The position numbers were made by a program, and so were the translations under genes. A DNA stretch of 64,000 bases from a virus. Location: positions 1-64,000 of the IMG/VR virus record IMGVR_UViG_3300042691_015010; one strand, 5' to 3'. Positions 12,871-21,052 of the stretch are shown here, piece after piece. Position 1 is the first letter of the stretch. Every line of letters begins with the position of its first letter. The notes below the pieces were generated by a model. It worked only from the letters and a program-made list of their open reading frames with translations, had not been told where the DNA came from and searched no databases.

Positions 12871-13841
12871 GAACAGCACTTGTTACTGGTGGTGCAGGTT
12901 ATCTTGGATCACACTTAGCAAAAGCACTGAAGCAAGCAGGATATTACACATTTTGTTTTGATTTGAAACTCCCAGAAAATAGAAAGTATTGGGACAATCA
13001 AATCATGGGTGATATTCGTAGTCGTGAAGATTTAGATGAAGTATTTGAAAAGTTTGGTCGAATACATAAACAAAAGTTTGATGTAGTATTTCATCTTGCC
13101 GGACTCATTGAAGTTGGCGAATCTGTCAACGAGCCTGAAGAATATTGGCAAACAAACGTAGGTGGCACTTGCAATCTACTTACCACAATGAAATCATATA
13201 ATGTTAGGAATATTGTTTACTCTTCTACTGCTGGGCTTTATCGTTCGACTGGGACGGACCTATCAGAAAAAGATCAAATAGCAGAAAACAATCCGTATGC
13301 AAACAGCAAACATGCTGCGGAATGTGCAATCCGTAATTCAACTATGAATTATGTTATCTTTAGATTTTTCAATCTTGCTGGTGCTGATCCAGAATGTGAG
13401 ATGGGTGAATGCCATGATCCAGAAACACACTTGATTCCGGCAATGTTTGAAAATCTAAATAACTTTGTTATCAATGGTGATGGATACAGAACTGTTGATG
13501 GAACTTGTGTTCGTGATTATGTGCACGTATCGGATGTTGCTGATGCACATATTCTAGCCGACAACTATTTACAAACACGATTATCAAACCAACCAAGATT
13601 ATTCAATCTAGGCACTGGAAAAGGTCACACTATTTTACAAGTGATTGACGCTGCTGAAAAAGAATTGAAAGTCAAAGTAGACTATTCTTTTGGTCCAAGA
13701 AGAGAGGGTGATCCTCCACGATTGGTCGCAATTCCAGACCTTGCCAAAACATTTCTAAACTTCAAACCTAAACATAATTTGACATCTATTTTGAGAACGG
13801 CATATAATTGGTATGAGCACCGAAACAGAAATACAATTTGA
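12867..13841 (+). CDS. NAD-dependent nucleotide-sugar epimerase (GalE-like SDR)
   Basis: The 324-residue extended SDR has the Rossmann motif TGGAGYLGSH (7-16), FHLAG (74-78), the catalytic SST (118-120) and Y143-x3-K147 in NPYANSKHAAE. RFFNLAGADP and the later RDYVHVSDVADAH are GalE/UDP-sugar epimerase signatures. It would interconvert UDP- or dTDP-sugars at C4 with bound NAD. It ends inside the start of the ClpP-like gene (29-nt overlap), closing the sugar cassette. Confidence 0.9.
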   Translation: MRTALVTGGAGYLGSHLAKALKQAGYYTFCFDLKLPENRKYWDNQIMGDIRSREDLDEVFEKFGRIHKQKFDVVFHLAGLIEVGESVNEPEEYWQTNVGGTCNLLTTMKSYNVRNIVYSSTAGLYRSTGTDLSEKDQIAENNPYANSKHAAECAIRNSTMNYVIFRFFNLAGADPECEMGECHDPETHLIPAMFENLNNFVINGDGYRTVDGTCVRDYVHVSDVADAHILADNYLQTRLSNQPRLFNLGTGKGHTILQVIDAAEKELKVKVDYSFGPRREGDPPRLVAIPDLAKTFLNFKPKHNLTSILRTAYNWYEHRNRNTI

Positions 13842-14343
13842 TCATTATGCACATTTTCTTTCGGGTAATATTGATCCGATGAACATTGAGGCTGCTTCAC
13901 GATGGTTACTATATGCCAAGTTCAACAAGATAGAAAAACCATTGACACTTCACATAAACTCCGAGGGTGGTGATCTAGGTGATGCCATTGGTCTTGTTGA
14001 TCTGATGCGTGGACTTGGTGTCACTGTCCGTACACTTGGCTATGGTAATGTGTTGAGTGCTGGCTTTATGATATTTGCTGCTGGCCAAAAAGGTTACAGA
14101 GCCATAGGCAAAAACACAACAATCATGATTCATCAATTCAATGACGGATTTGATGGCAAGTATCACGACATGAAAGCATATGCCAAAGAGTGTGACAGAT
14201 ACAACAAAAAGATGGAACAGATATTGTCCGAGTGTTCCAATCTTACAGTCAAGGATGTGAGAACGAAACTTCTAAAGTCAACTGATGTCTGGTTGTCGGC
14301 CGAAGAGTTATTAGAGTATGGTATTGCTGATATTATCTTTTAG
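13813..14343 (+). CDS. ClpP-like serine protease
   Basis: The 176-residue protein has the ClpP catalytic triad: S82 in GNVLSAGF, H107 in IMIHQF and D159 in DVWLSAEELLEYG. LHINSEGGDLGDAIGLVDLM is the family's oxyanion/handle region. Phage ClpP homologues occur in marine T4-like phages. It could form a tetradecamer and work with host ClpX/A, or process phage proteins, but no phage ATPase partner is visible in this window. It shares 29 nt with the epimerase gene. Confidence 0.88.
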   Translation: MSTETEIQFDHYAHFLSGNIDPMNIEAASRWLLYAKFNKIEKPLTLHINSEGGDLGDAIGLVDLMRGLGVTVRTLGYGNVLSAGFMIFAAGQKGYRAIGKNTTIMIHQFNDGFDGKYHDMKAYAKECDRYNKKMEQILSECSNLTVKDVRTKLLKSTDVWLSAEELLEYGIADIIF

Positions 14344-14354
14344 GAGTAATAAAT

Positions 14355-14531
14355 ATGTTGTCGGGCGGTAAAAAGTTCCAGAAGCCAAAAAAGACCAAAT
14401 TTCACAAAAACCATGAGAGCGATGAGTATCGTAATTTGAAGCATCAAAAACATCATGATAAGACGATGTATCGCCTGTTAAAACAGGAAAACGATTATGT
14501 CTTACAAGGACGAACTGAAGAAACAAATTGA
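14355..14531 (+). CDS. Small His/Lys-rich protein
   Basis: The 58-residue product starts MLSGGKKFQKPKKTKFHKN and is very basic, with many His, Lys and Arg (NLKHQKHHDKTMYRLLKQ). TAGGAG precedes the ATG by 8 nt, which supports real translation. There is no known family. Its stop overlaps the start region of the next small gene by 35 nt in another frame, so the two are tightly packed. A nucleic-acid binding role is possible on charge alone. Confidence 0.55.
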   Translation: MLSGGKKFQKPKKTKFHKNHESDEYRNLKHQKHHDKTMYRLLKQENDYVLQGRTEETN

Positions 14532-14658
14532 GCAAATTGAAACATCCCTAGACGTAGACAAAATACGCCTTCAGCAACTCTACCGTGAGTTGGCTGATGT
14601 ACAACTGAAAGAAAGAATTGGTGAGCAGCCTGTAAGCACACAATTACTGCAAGGGTAA
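14497..14658 (+). CDS. Small coiled-coil protein
   Basis: The 53-residue product (MSYKDELKKQIEQIETSLDVDKIRLQQLYRELADVQ onward) has strong heptad periodicity of Leu/Ile and should form a coiled coil. An AGGAAA site precedes the ATG at 14497. It ends 5 nt before the first glycine-rich adhesin-like gene; such tiny coiled coils sometimes assist fibre assembly, but this is only context. Confidence 0.5.
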   Translation: MSYKDELKKQIEQIETSLDVDKIRLQQLYRELADVQLKERIGEQPVSTQLLQG

Positions 14659-14663
14659 TTGGA

Positions 14664-15593
14664 ATGCCACCTATTCTTGGATCATTTGGATTAGCTTCAA
14701 TTAATTCATATGGTTTTCTAAATCTGCGTTCTTCCGGTCCGACCATCAACATACAATATCTCATAGTTGGTGGTGGTTCGTGTGGTGGAGTTTCTGGTGG
14801 TGCTCACGTTGCTGGTGGTGGTGGCGCTGGCGGCGCAAATAGAGGTTTCGATTTCTTTTCAATAGGTGTACCCATTACTGTAAGCATAGGTGGTGGAGCA
14901 GCAGCACCTCTTTCAACAACTTCACCAGACTGGCAAGTTGTTAATGGAGGTAACTCATTCATTCAAGGTGGTGGTAAAGCAAGAATCAATGGGTATGGTG
15001 GTGGTTATGGTGGAGGATACACTGGAGGACCTACTTCTGGTAGTTCGGGTGGTTCTGGTGGTGGTGGAGGTCCGAATGATTCTGGTAGTCCATCTCTTTA
15101 CCCAACTCAAGGCAATGCTGGCGGCGCAGGACAAAATCCTGGAAGTGCTATTCAAGGCTTAGGCGGCGGTGGCGGTGGTGCCGGTGTTGCTGGTGGGCAA
15201 GGTCCTGGTGGAAATGGATACACTTGGCTTGATGGTGTTGTGTATGCTGGTGGTGGAGGTGGTGGAGCAGGATCGACTAGAAGTATTCAGCCGGGCGGCA
15301 CTGGTGGTGGAGGCAATGGGGCCATATATCCTGGAACCGGCACTGGTGCTGTTGGTGCTCCTGGTGGAACTAATACTGGTGGTGGTGGAGGTGGTGCTTC
15401 TTCTCAGCCAGGCGGTGGCCTTACTGGTGGTGGTGCTGGAGGATCTGGTGTAGTTCTTTTTGCACAACTTCTATCTCCGCCGGATGGTACGCCTAATGCT
15501 CCAGCAACAACTACAGGATCTCCGACGATAACAACAAATGCGACATATAGGTTTTACAAATTCACTGGCGCAGGAACAATAACCTTCATATAA
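14664..15593 (+). CDS. Glycine-rich adhesin-like tail protein 1 (one module)
   Basis: The 309-residue protein has a short N-terminal region (ILGSFGLASINSYGF), then a Gly-rich module from residue 32 (YLIVGGGSCGG) with runs such as GGGGGGAG, ending GGAGGSGVVLFAQL. About 40% is Gly. The 'YLVVGGGGGG...GGGGAGG' pattern is that of glycine-rich domains in phage adhesins, where Gly-rich strands can pack as polyglycine-II helices, as in T4-like gp38 adhesins. The ending (TTGSPTITTNATYRFYKFTGAGTITFI) is not Gly-rich and may be a foot or tip domain. Function as a receptor-binding fibre is inferred. Confidence 0.75.
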   Translation: MPPILGSFGLASINSYGFLNLRSSGPTINIQYLIVGGGSCGGVSGGAHVAGGGGAGGANRGFDFFSIGVPITVSIGGGAAAPLSTTSPDWQVVNGGNSFIQGGGKARINGYGGGYGGGYTGGPTSGSSGGSGGGGGPNDSGSPSLYPTQGNAGGAGQNPGSAIQGLGGGGGGAGVAGGQGPGGNGYTWLDGVVYAGGGGGGAGSTRSIQPGGTGGGGNGAIYPGTGTGAVGAPGGTNTGGGGGGASSQPGGGLTGGGAGGSGVVLFAQLLSPPDGTPNAPATTTGSPTITTNATYRFYKFTGAGTITFI

Positions 15594-15615
15594 AGTTATC
15601 ACCTTCTTTTATTTG

Positions 15616-15623
15616 TATAAATA
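15616..15623 (+). promoter_or_regulatory. T4-type late promoter box TATAAATA
   Basis: TATAAATA at 15616-15623 matches the T4 late promoter -10 sequence used by the gp55/gp33-modified polymerase. It ends 19 nt before the start of a structural gene (15643), with TAGGAG between, leaving room for a short leader. Confidence 0.75.
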
Positions 15624-15642
15624 AAGCAAATAGGAGATAAAA

Positions 15643-16263
15643 ATGCCTTTAACTAGAATAACTACGGGCGGTATAAGCGACTCAAATGTTACTGGGCCTA
15701 AAATTGGTACTGGTGCTATTAGTTCCAACAATTTTGCCGGTGGTGGTATTACGTCAAATGTGTTGTCACAGAATTTGACACTATCTGTTGCACGTGTATC
15801 TGAAGCATTAAACATCAATAGTACAGTAATTGGTGATAAATCAGCAAGTGGAACAAACGTAAACATTGATGTTGTAAACACTACTGTATATTATTTTTCT
15901 TCAAATACCACTGGTAACGTAACATTCAATCTTCGTGGCAATAATGTAAATACTTTTGATTCACAAGTTCAGGTCGGTAGCACTGTTTCTGTTGTTATCA
16001 CTCTTCGCCACAATACAGCAGCGGGTCGTGCTTGCACAAATGTAATGATTGATGGTGGCTTGATTACAACAACAAAAGCAAATCCAGATTCGCCAACAAG
16101 TAATTTAATTTTCTATGCAGGAAATACTGCTCCTGCATTTGATTCTTTAAGTGCATATCCCGCAACGACTTTAGAAACCAACGTGATTGGTATCAATATC
16201 TTCAAAAAGGCAGCAAACTCATATTTTGTTTTATATTCTAATACATTATTTGGGTTGACATAA
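15643..16263 (+). CDS. Phage structural protein (fibre-associated)
   Basis: The 206-residue product opens with MPLTRITTGGISDSNVTGPKIGTGAIS, the Thr/Gly/Ile-rich start typical of tail-fibre-linked proteins in T4-like marine phages. The rest is beta-rich (VYYFSSNTTGNVTFNLRG; VVITLRHNT) and ends YFVLYSNTLFGLT. It lies between two glycine-rich adhesin genes with a late promoter directly upstream, so a virion role in the fibre or adhesin base is likely. The TAA overlaps the ATG of the next gene. Confidence 0.7.
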   Translation: MPLTRITTGGISDSNVTGPKIGTGAISSNNFAGGGITSNVLSQNLTLSVARVSEALNINSTVIGDKSASGTNVNIDVVNTTVYYFSSNTTGNVTFNLRGNNVNTFDSQVQVGSTVSVVITLRHNTAAGRACTNVMIDGGLITTTKANPDSPTSNLIFYAGNTAPAFDSLSAYPATTLETNVIGINIFKKAANSYFVLYSNTLFGLT

Positions 16264-19200
16264 TGCCACTTTTAGCAACAATTGGTAATGGTTCATTTTT
16301 ATCATATGGTCTTGTAAAACGACCGACCTTATTTTACGAACAAATATTAATATTCAAAGGTTCGAGCACTTGGACTGTACCCGAGAATATCAATTCAATT
16401 GAATATCTTGTTGTCGCTGGCGGTGGTGGTGGTGGTGGATCAAGAGCCGGTAGTCACAACGCAGGTGGTGGTGGGGCAGGTGGTTTACTGACGGGTACCG
16501 CTACAGTAACATCCTGTACAACATTGTCTATTGTTGTTGGTGGTGGTGGATCTGGAACGATGGATGGTTTTGGTGCTACATCTGGTGCAGGTTCTTCAAT
16601 TACTTCTCCCTCACTCTCTTTCACGACTACAGGCGGTGGTGCTGGTGGTGGTGTAGAAAATAATCCTGCTGGTGGTGGTAATGGTGCTGCTGGTGGTTCT
16701 GGTGGAGGTGGTTCGGGGCCATTTAATACAGGAGGCACAGGAACGCCGGGTCAAGGAAATAATGGTGGTAATTTGGCCGGTGGCGGTGGTGGTGCTGGTG
16801 GCGCTGGTGGTACTCCTGCTGGTGGCATTGGTGTTTATTCTGCTATTACTGGAACCACTGTAGGTTATGCTGGTGGAGGTGGTAGTATTAATGCTGCTGC
16901 TAATGATTTTGGTGGTGGTAGAGGTGGTACAGTTGCAGTTACTACTACAAATGGAACACAATTTACTGGTGGTGGTGGAGGTGGTGCCGACTCTGGTGGC
17001 CCAACGCAAGGTGCTGCCGGTGGTTCGGGTGTTGTAGTCATAAAATATCTGACTACTAGTTTTACTGCTGGAACAGTTGTTAGAGTATTCAATGATTCAG
17101 GATCATATGTCGTACCAACTGGAGTTAATAGAATTAACTATCTTGTTGTCGCTGGTGGCGGTGCTGGCGGATTCGGTCCATCAGGAGCAACAAATGGTGG
17201 CGGTGGCGGCGCTGGTGGCTTCGTATTATCTTATGGTGTTCCAGTTACACCTGGCGGCACATACGCAGTGACGGTTGGTGCTGGTGGTGCTGGTGGTCCT
17301 AGTGCTGGAGTTCAAGGAACTAATTCAACTTTAGTCGGACCTGGTGTATCAGTCACAGCATATGGTGGTGGTGGCGGCGCTCAAAATGGTAATGGTGGTA
17401 ATGGTGGTTCGGGTGGTGGAGCAAGCACAGGCTTTGCCGGACCTGCTTTAGTTGGTGGCTCGGGTGTATACTCCGGTAGCCCATATGTAAGTGCACCAGC
17501 ACAAGGTAATGATGGTGGAAACGGCCGTCCAGCAAGTGCTGGTGGCGGCGGTGGCGCTGGTGGTAGAGGTCGCAATAGCACAGATTTACGTGATAGATTA
17601 TTCTCTGGTGGATTTGGAGTTTGGTCAACAATATCTGGCGCTAATACTGGATACGCTGGTGGTGGCGCTGCTGGCGATTCTGGTTTTGGAGCATTCCAGT
17701 GGGGTGGTGCTAATACTTCAGCTACAGCAAACAATAATACTGGTGGTGGTGGCGGTGGTTCGGCTGGAAGTGCTGTTACCGGAAGTGGTGGTTCGGGTGT
17801 TGTCGTAATCAGTTATGATGTAGGTTCAATACTTCCATATCCAACAGTAAATCCTAATTCTGGATATCAAACATTTACTTCATCGGGTACATTTACAGTG
17901 CCAACTGGAATTACTTTACTTGATTTATTTGGTGTTGGCGGTGGCGGCGGTGGTGGTTCATCTAGAGGAAATCCAGCACCATCAGGAACGCAAGATTTTA
18001 CAGCAAGTGGAACATGGACTGTTCCTGCTGGTGTTAATTATGTAGATTATTTGGTAGTTGGTGGTGGTGGATGTGGTGGTATTTCTGGTGGTTCACACCT
18101 TGCCGGTGGTGGTGGTGCTGGAGGTGTAGTAACTGGAACAAGATTGGCTGTAACACCAGGAGCATCAATATCAGTTAGTGTTGGTGGTGGCGCTGCTGCT
18201 CCAGTTGGTACAGGATCACCTAATTGGCAAAGAGCACGAGGAACAGATTCTTCGTTTTCATTTCCAGGTACAAGTGTCACTGCATATGGCGGTGGTCATG
18301 GCGGCGGTGCTACAAGTGGTGCTGATGAGGGACAATCTGGTGGATCGGGTGGTGGTGGTGGAACAGGTCAACCCGGTGGTCCTGGCACACTGGGTCAAGG
18401 AAATAATGGTGGTTCTGGACTTAATCCACAAAGCACAGGATATGGTGGCGGTGGTGGTGGAGCTGGTGCTGCTGGATCAAATTCACCTGTCGTTGGTAAA
18501 GGCGGTGATGGTATAACTTGGAATAGTTACACTGTTGGTGGTGGTGGAGGTGGTGGTGTTTCAACTCAACCAGTCGCTCCCGGTGGATCTGGAGGTGGTG
18601 GTGCTGGTGGAAAATTCCCTGCAACTTCTGCAAGTAATGGTGGAACGAACACTGGCGGCGGTGGTGGTGGAGCATCAAGCACACCCGGAGGTGATTTGTT
18701 AGGTGGTGGTGCTGGTGGTTCCGGTCGTGTTATATTTAAGTGGACGAATGGATTAGTTTATAAAGGCGGTGGTGGAGGTGCAGGAGGATATAGAATTCAG
18801 TCTAATTTTCCAGTAACACCCGGAGCAACATTTACTGTTACTGTAGGCCCTGGCGGTGCCTCAGATACACAAGGTACATTAACTTCTGTTACCGGTCCGA
18901 GTCTTGCTTTTACTGCTGATGGTGGTGGTAAAGGCGGTAGTGGTGCTGTCGGCGGCAGTGGTGGTGCTGGTGGAGGTGGTTCTGAAACTTTTGCTGGAGG
19001 TCCTGCGTCAACTGGCGATGTAATTGGTTTTGCTGGCGGCGCTGGTTCACCAACCACTCCGGGAACCGCAGGTGGTGGTGGCGGTGGTGGAAGTGTAGGG
19101 GGAACACCTGCAACTGGTATAGGTGGAATTGGAATAACAAGCTCATTCATAGGAACAACAAATGTATATGCCGGTGGTGGTGCGGGTGGAACTCCAGCAT

Positions 19201-19403
19201 CTTATCCTGCCGGTGCTGGTGGCGCTTCATATGGTGGCGGTTTACCTAGCACAACAGGCAATGGTGTATCGGGCACACCAAACACCGGTGGAGGTGGTGG
19301 TGGTGCACCATCATTCCCGGCAAGCGGTGGAACTGGTGGTTCTGGTATAATTGCATTTAGATGGTGGGCACAAGGTGGTTTTCCTGTAACACCACAAAGA
19401 TAA
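16263..19403 (+). CDS. Large glycine-rich adhesin-like tail protein 2 (multi-module)
   Basis: The 1046-residue protein has at least four glycine-rich modules. Each opens with a beta motif (F-x-SGTWTVP-x-G or YVVPTGVNRINYLVVAGGG) and continues with long GGGGGGAG tracts. Modules begin near residues 30, 275, 540 and 580, and a last one near 840. The short N-terminus (ATIGNGSFLSYGLVKRP) resembles the start of the 309-residue paralogue. It is probably a receptor-binding fibre or adhesin with a stack of Gly-rich domains. The repetitive DNA (many GGTGGT runs) makes module gain or loss by recombination likely. Confidence 0.78.
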   Translation: MPLLATIGNGSFLSYGLVKRPTLFYEQILIFKGSSTWTVPENINSIEYLVVAGGGGGGGSRAGSHNAGGGGAGGLLTGTATVTSCTTLSIVVGGGGSGTMDGFGATSGAGSSITSPSLSFTTTGGGAGGGVENNPAGGGNGAAGGSGGGGSGPFNTGGTGTPGQGNNGGNLAGGGGGAGGAGGTPAGGIGVYSAITGTTVGYAGGGGSINAAANDFGGGRGGTVAVTTTNGTQFTGGGGGGADSGGPTQGAAGGSGVVVIKYLTTSFTAGTVVRVFNDSGSYVVPTGVNRINYLVVAGGGAGGFGPSGATNGGGGGAGGFVLSYGVPVTPGGTYAVTVGAGGAGGPSAGVQGTNSTLVGPGVSVTAYGGGGGAQNGNGGNGGSGGGASTGFAGPALVGGSGVYSGSPYVSAPAQGNDGGNGRPASAGGGGGAGGRGRNSTDLRDRLFSGGFGVWSTISGANTGYAGGGAAGDSGFGAFQWGGANTSATANNNTGGGGGGSAGSAVTGSGGSGVVVISYDVGSILPYPTVNPNSGYQTFTSSGTFTVPTGITLLDLFGVGGGGGGGSSRGNPAPSGTQDFTASGTWTVPAGVNYVDYLVVGGGGCGGISGGSHLAGGGGAGGVVTGTRLAVTPGASISVSVGGGAAAPVGTGSPNWQRARGTDSSFSFPGTSVTAYGGGHGGGATSGADEGQSGGSGGGGGTGQPGGPGTLGQGNNGGSGLNPQSTGYGGGGGGAGAAGSNSPVVGKGGDGITWNSYTVGGGGGGGVSTQPVAPGGSGGGGAGGKFPATSASNGGTNTGGGGGGASSTPGGDLLGGGAGGSGRVIFKWTNGLVYKGGGGGAGGYRIQSNFPVTPGATFTVTVGPGGASDTQGTLTSVTGPSLAFTADGGGKGGSGAVGGSGGAGGGGSETFAGGPASTGDVIGFAGGAGSPTTPGTAGGGGGGGSVGGTPATGIGGIGITSSFIGTTNVYAGGGAGGTPASYPAGAGGASYGGGLPSTTGNGVSGTPNTGGGGGGAPSFPASGGTGGSGIIAFRWWAQGGFPVTPQR

Positions 19404-19438
19404 ACATAAATGTAATAGATTTATCATAAAAACAACAC

Positions 19439-19467
19439 TTGACAAAGGTAGACTTCTCTAGTATAAT
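19439..19467 (+). promoter_or_regulatory. Perfect sigma70 promoter
   Basis: TTGACA at 19439-19444 and TATAAT at 19462-19467 are 17 bp apart. The ATG of the SWIM-finger gene (19477) is only 10 nt after the -10 box, so the message is nearly leaderless. Confidence 0.92.
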
Positions 19468-19476
19468 GGTTATACT

Positions 19477-19833
19477 ATGAAAAGTCTGCCTGATGTCGGT
19501 TCAACAATTTCCGTAAATTGTCAATATTACACTGGTCCTGCCGAGTTCACTGGCGTGGTCGTCAATCCTTACCGTTGGCTCAATGACGGTGAGTTCTGTT
19601 TACAAACTGGCAATCCAGCATTTCCGGTGTCAGTTATCAATTTGAAAAATGTTGTTGATTTGAAAATACTCAAAGGTTCAACAACAAACATCCGCAAGTT
19701 CAAAGTCGCAGGTTCAAAAGGTGAATACATTGTAACATTGTCGGGAACGCATTATTCTTGTTCCTGCATTGGTTTCAAGTACCACAGCAAATGCAAGCAT
19801 ATCACATCGGTAAAGAATAAGATTACCACTTGA
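19477..19833 (+). CDS. SWIM-type zinc-finger protein
   Basis: The 118-residue product has a C-terminal YSCSCIGFKYHSKCKHI (residues 89-105), which is the CxCx(n)CxH pattern of SWIM zinc fingers. The N-terminal part is beta-rich with VGSTISVNCQYYTGPAEFTGVVVNP, like small SH3-type barrels. SWIM fingers bind DNA or protein. The gene has its own strong early promoter immediately upstream and almost no leader, suggesting early, high expression. Role in host takeover is possible but unproven. Confidence 0.75.
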   Translation: MKSLPDVGSTISVNCQYYTGPAEFTGVVVNPYRWLNDGEFCLQTGNPAFPVSVINLKNVVDLKILKGSTTNIRKFKVAGSKGEYIVTLSGTHYSCSCIGFKYHSKCKHITSVKNKITT

Positions 19834-19858
19834 CAATTATTTCAACCCTTGCTATAAT
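19830..19858 (+). promoter_or_regulatory. Perfect sigma70 promoter
   Basis: TTGACA at 19830-19835 and TATAAT at 19853-19858 are 17 bp apart. The -35 begins within the stop codon of the previous gene, and the next ATG is at 19868, again giving an almost leaderless message. Confidence 0.92.
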
Positions 19859-19867
19859 GGTATTGTT

Positions 19868-20260
19868 ATGATGATCAGAATCTACTCAAAGTCAAAAAAG
19901 AAGAAGTTGACGAAGAAGCAATTGCAAGAACAGCAAGACTTCGTGGCTTCAATCAACAAGATTCCGCTGCCGTCTGGTGGTCGGTTCCCTGCTGCTGCGC
20001 CAAAGAAAGTAAAAGCAAAGCCTGTGTTCTCCTACACGCCTCCACGTGAGACTGTACGTGCACCATCTTTGCCAGACACACACAAGGGTGCACTGACTAA
20101 AACTGGTATCATGAAAGACTATCACAAACTCTCATCTTCCGACCGTGAGATTGTGAATGATGTTGCATCTTGTACGGCTCCATTACACAAAGGTAATTAC
20201 GTTTACGTTACCGAAGGTATGAATCCTGCAAGTCTTGGTCGGAAAAACGAGGTATTGTAA
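19868..20260 (+). CDS. Hypothetical basic early protein
   Basis: The 130-residue product starts with a run of lysines (SKSKKKKLTKKQLQEQQ), has a Pro-rich middle and ends with SSSDREIVNDVASCTAPLHKGNYVYVTEGMNPASLGRKNEVL. I do not recognise a domain; similar proteins are hypothetical in T4-like marine phages. Two ATG codons are adjacent at 19868 and 19871. With a private consensus promoter it is expected to be expressed early. High charge suggests nucleic-acid contact. Confidence 0.6.
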   Translation: MMIRIYSKSKKKKLTKKQLQEQQDFVASINKIPLPSGGRFPAAAPKKVKAKPVFSYTPPRETVRAPSLPDTHKGALTKTGIMKDYHKLSSSDREIVNDVASCTAPLHKGNYVYVTEGMNPASLGRKNEVL

Positions 20261-20263
20261 TGC

Positions 20264-20292
20264 TTGACAATCTTGCCAAGTCATGCTATACT
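20264..20292 (+). promoter_or_regulatory. Sigma70 promoter
   Basis: TTGACA at 20264-20269 and TATACT at 20287-20292 are 17 bp apart. It begins 3 nt after the stop of the previous gene and drives the gene at 20324. Confidence 0.9.
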
Positions 20293-20323
20293 ATTATTTC
20301 TATTGTTATTATGGAGTTTTGTT

Positions 20324-20752
20324 ATGAGTAATAAATCTGTTGCATATTGGGCAAATCGTAAGGGTAATAAATCCGGTAAGCCCGTTCGTTGGGAACGTCT
20401 GCTGATGGTTCTTGGCAATGGTGGTGTTGTATCTCTCAAAGAAATTGCAGATACAATGCAGTACAAAGCCATGAATCGTATCAGTGCTGAGATTGTTACA
20501 CTGAAATACAACGGTGGTATCGTGAAAGCACACAAAGACGGTCGTACCGTTGTTGGTTACGAACTTGTCAACTTCAAAGAAATGGTTGACACCAAACTCA
20601 CACCACGTGGTTTCTCTGTGACACCTATCGTCGGTCGTGATGCTGGTCTGACCAAACTTGCTGATCTTGCTGCTAAACCAGCTAAGGCTGTAAAAGCACC
20701 TAAGGTCAAAGCTCCAGTGGTTGAAGATGAGGTAACCGAAATCACTGAGTAA
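20324..20752 (+). CDS. Putative winged-helix-like phage protein
   Basis: The 142-residue product has VRWERLLMVLGNGGVVSLKEIADTMQYKAMNRISAEIVTLKYNGGIVKAHKDGRTVVGYELVN (about 20-85). This helix-turn-helix-plus-wing pattern resembles small winged-helix DNA-binding domains. The C-terminal part is Lys/Pro/Ala-rich and disordered. The ATG at 20324 was chosen because GGAG ends 7 nt upstream and because upstream codons lie in the promoter. It may be a regulator or host-DNA-binding protein. It is followed by a terminator. Confidence 0.62.
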   Translation: MSNKSVAYWANRKGNKSGKPVRWERLLMVLGNGGVVSLKEIADTMQYKAMNRISAEIVTLKYNGGIVKAHKDGRTVVGYELVNFKEMVDTKLTPRGFSVTPIVGRDAGLTKLADLAAKPAKAVKAPKVKAPVVEDEVTEITE

Positions 20753-20760
20753 ATCGTTTC

Positions 20761-20803
20761 GGAGAGCGGACTGTCGGGATGACGAGGCTGCTCTCCTCTT
20801 TTT
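20761..20803 (+). terminator. Rho-independent terminator
   Basis: GGAGAGC at 20761-20767 pairs with GCTCTCC at 20790-20796 and is followed by TCTTTTT. It ends the transcript of the winged-helix-like gene. Confidence 0.8.
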
Positions 20804-20815
20804 ATAAGGTGAATT

Positions 20816-21052
20816 ATGTCTAAACTTTCAGAATGGTTTGCTGCCAAGTATCTTCAGATTGAGGCGCAAGCCATCAAGTCTATTGATACGGCAAACTTTT
20901 ATAGTGATCTATTTACAGAACGTCAAAAGTTCTATATGATAGCAACTGTCATGGCTTTGTTTGCTATGACTGGTGCATATGGTGCCGTGCAGTTTATCGG
21001 CTTTATTTACATTATGTCTAAATTGACTCCTGAGGATGAAAATGAAAACTAA
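20816..21052 (+). CDS. Small membrane protein
   Basis: The 78-residue product has a charged N-terminal half and a hydrophobic C-terminal segment (about 40-70, MIATVMALFAMTGAYGAVQFIGFIYIM) that could span the membrane once or twice, then an acidic tail (TPEDENEN). AAGGTG precedes the ATG. Its end overlaps the start of a lipoprotein gene, so the two are translated together. The pair might act on the cell envelope during lysis, but the order of domains does not match a classical i-spanin. Confidence 0.6.
   Translation: MSKLSEWFAAKYLQIEAQAIKSIDTANFYSDLFTERQKFYMIATVMALFAMTGAYGAVQFIGFIYIMSKLTPEDENEN

Noticed and set aside
16454-19150. Long Pro-rich or His-rich ORFs antiparallel to the glycine-rich genes
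   Set aside because: They are mirror frames of GGT/GGC codon runs (Gly reads as Pro, Thr or His on the other strand and in other frames) and lack start signals.
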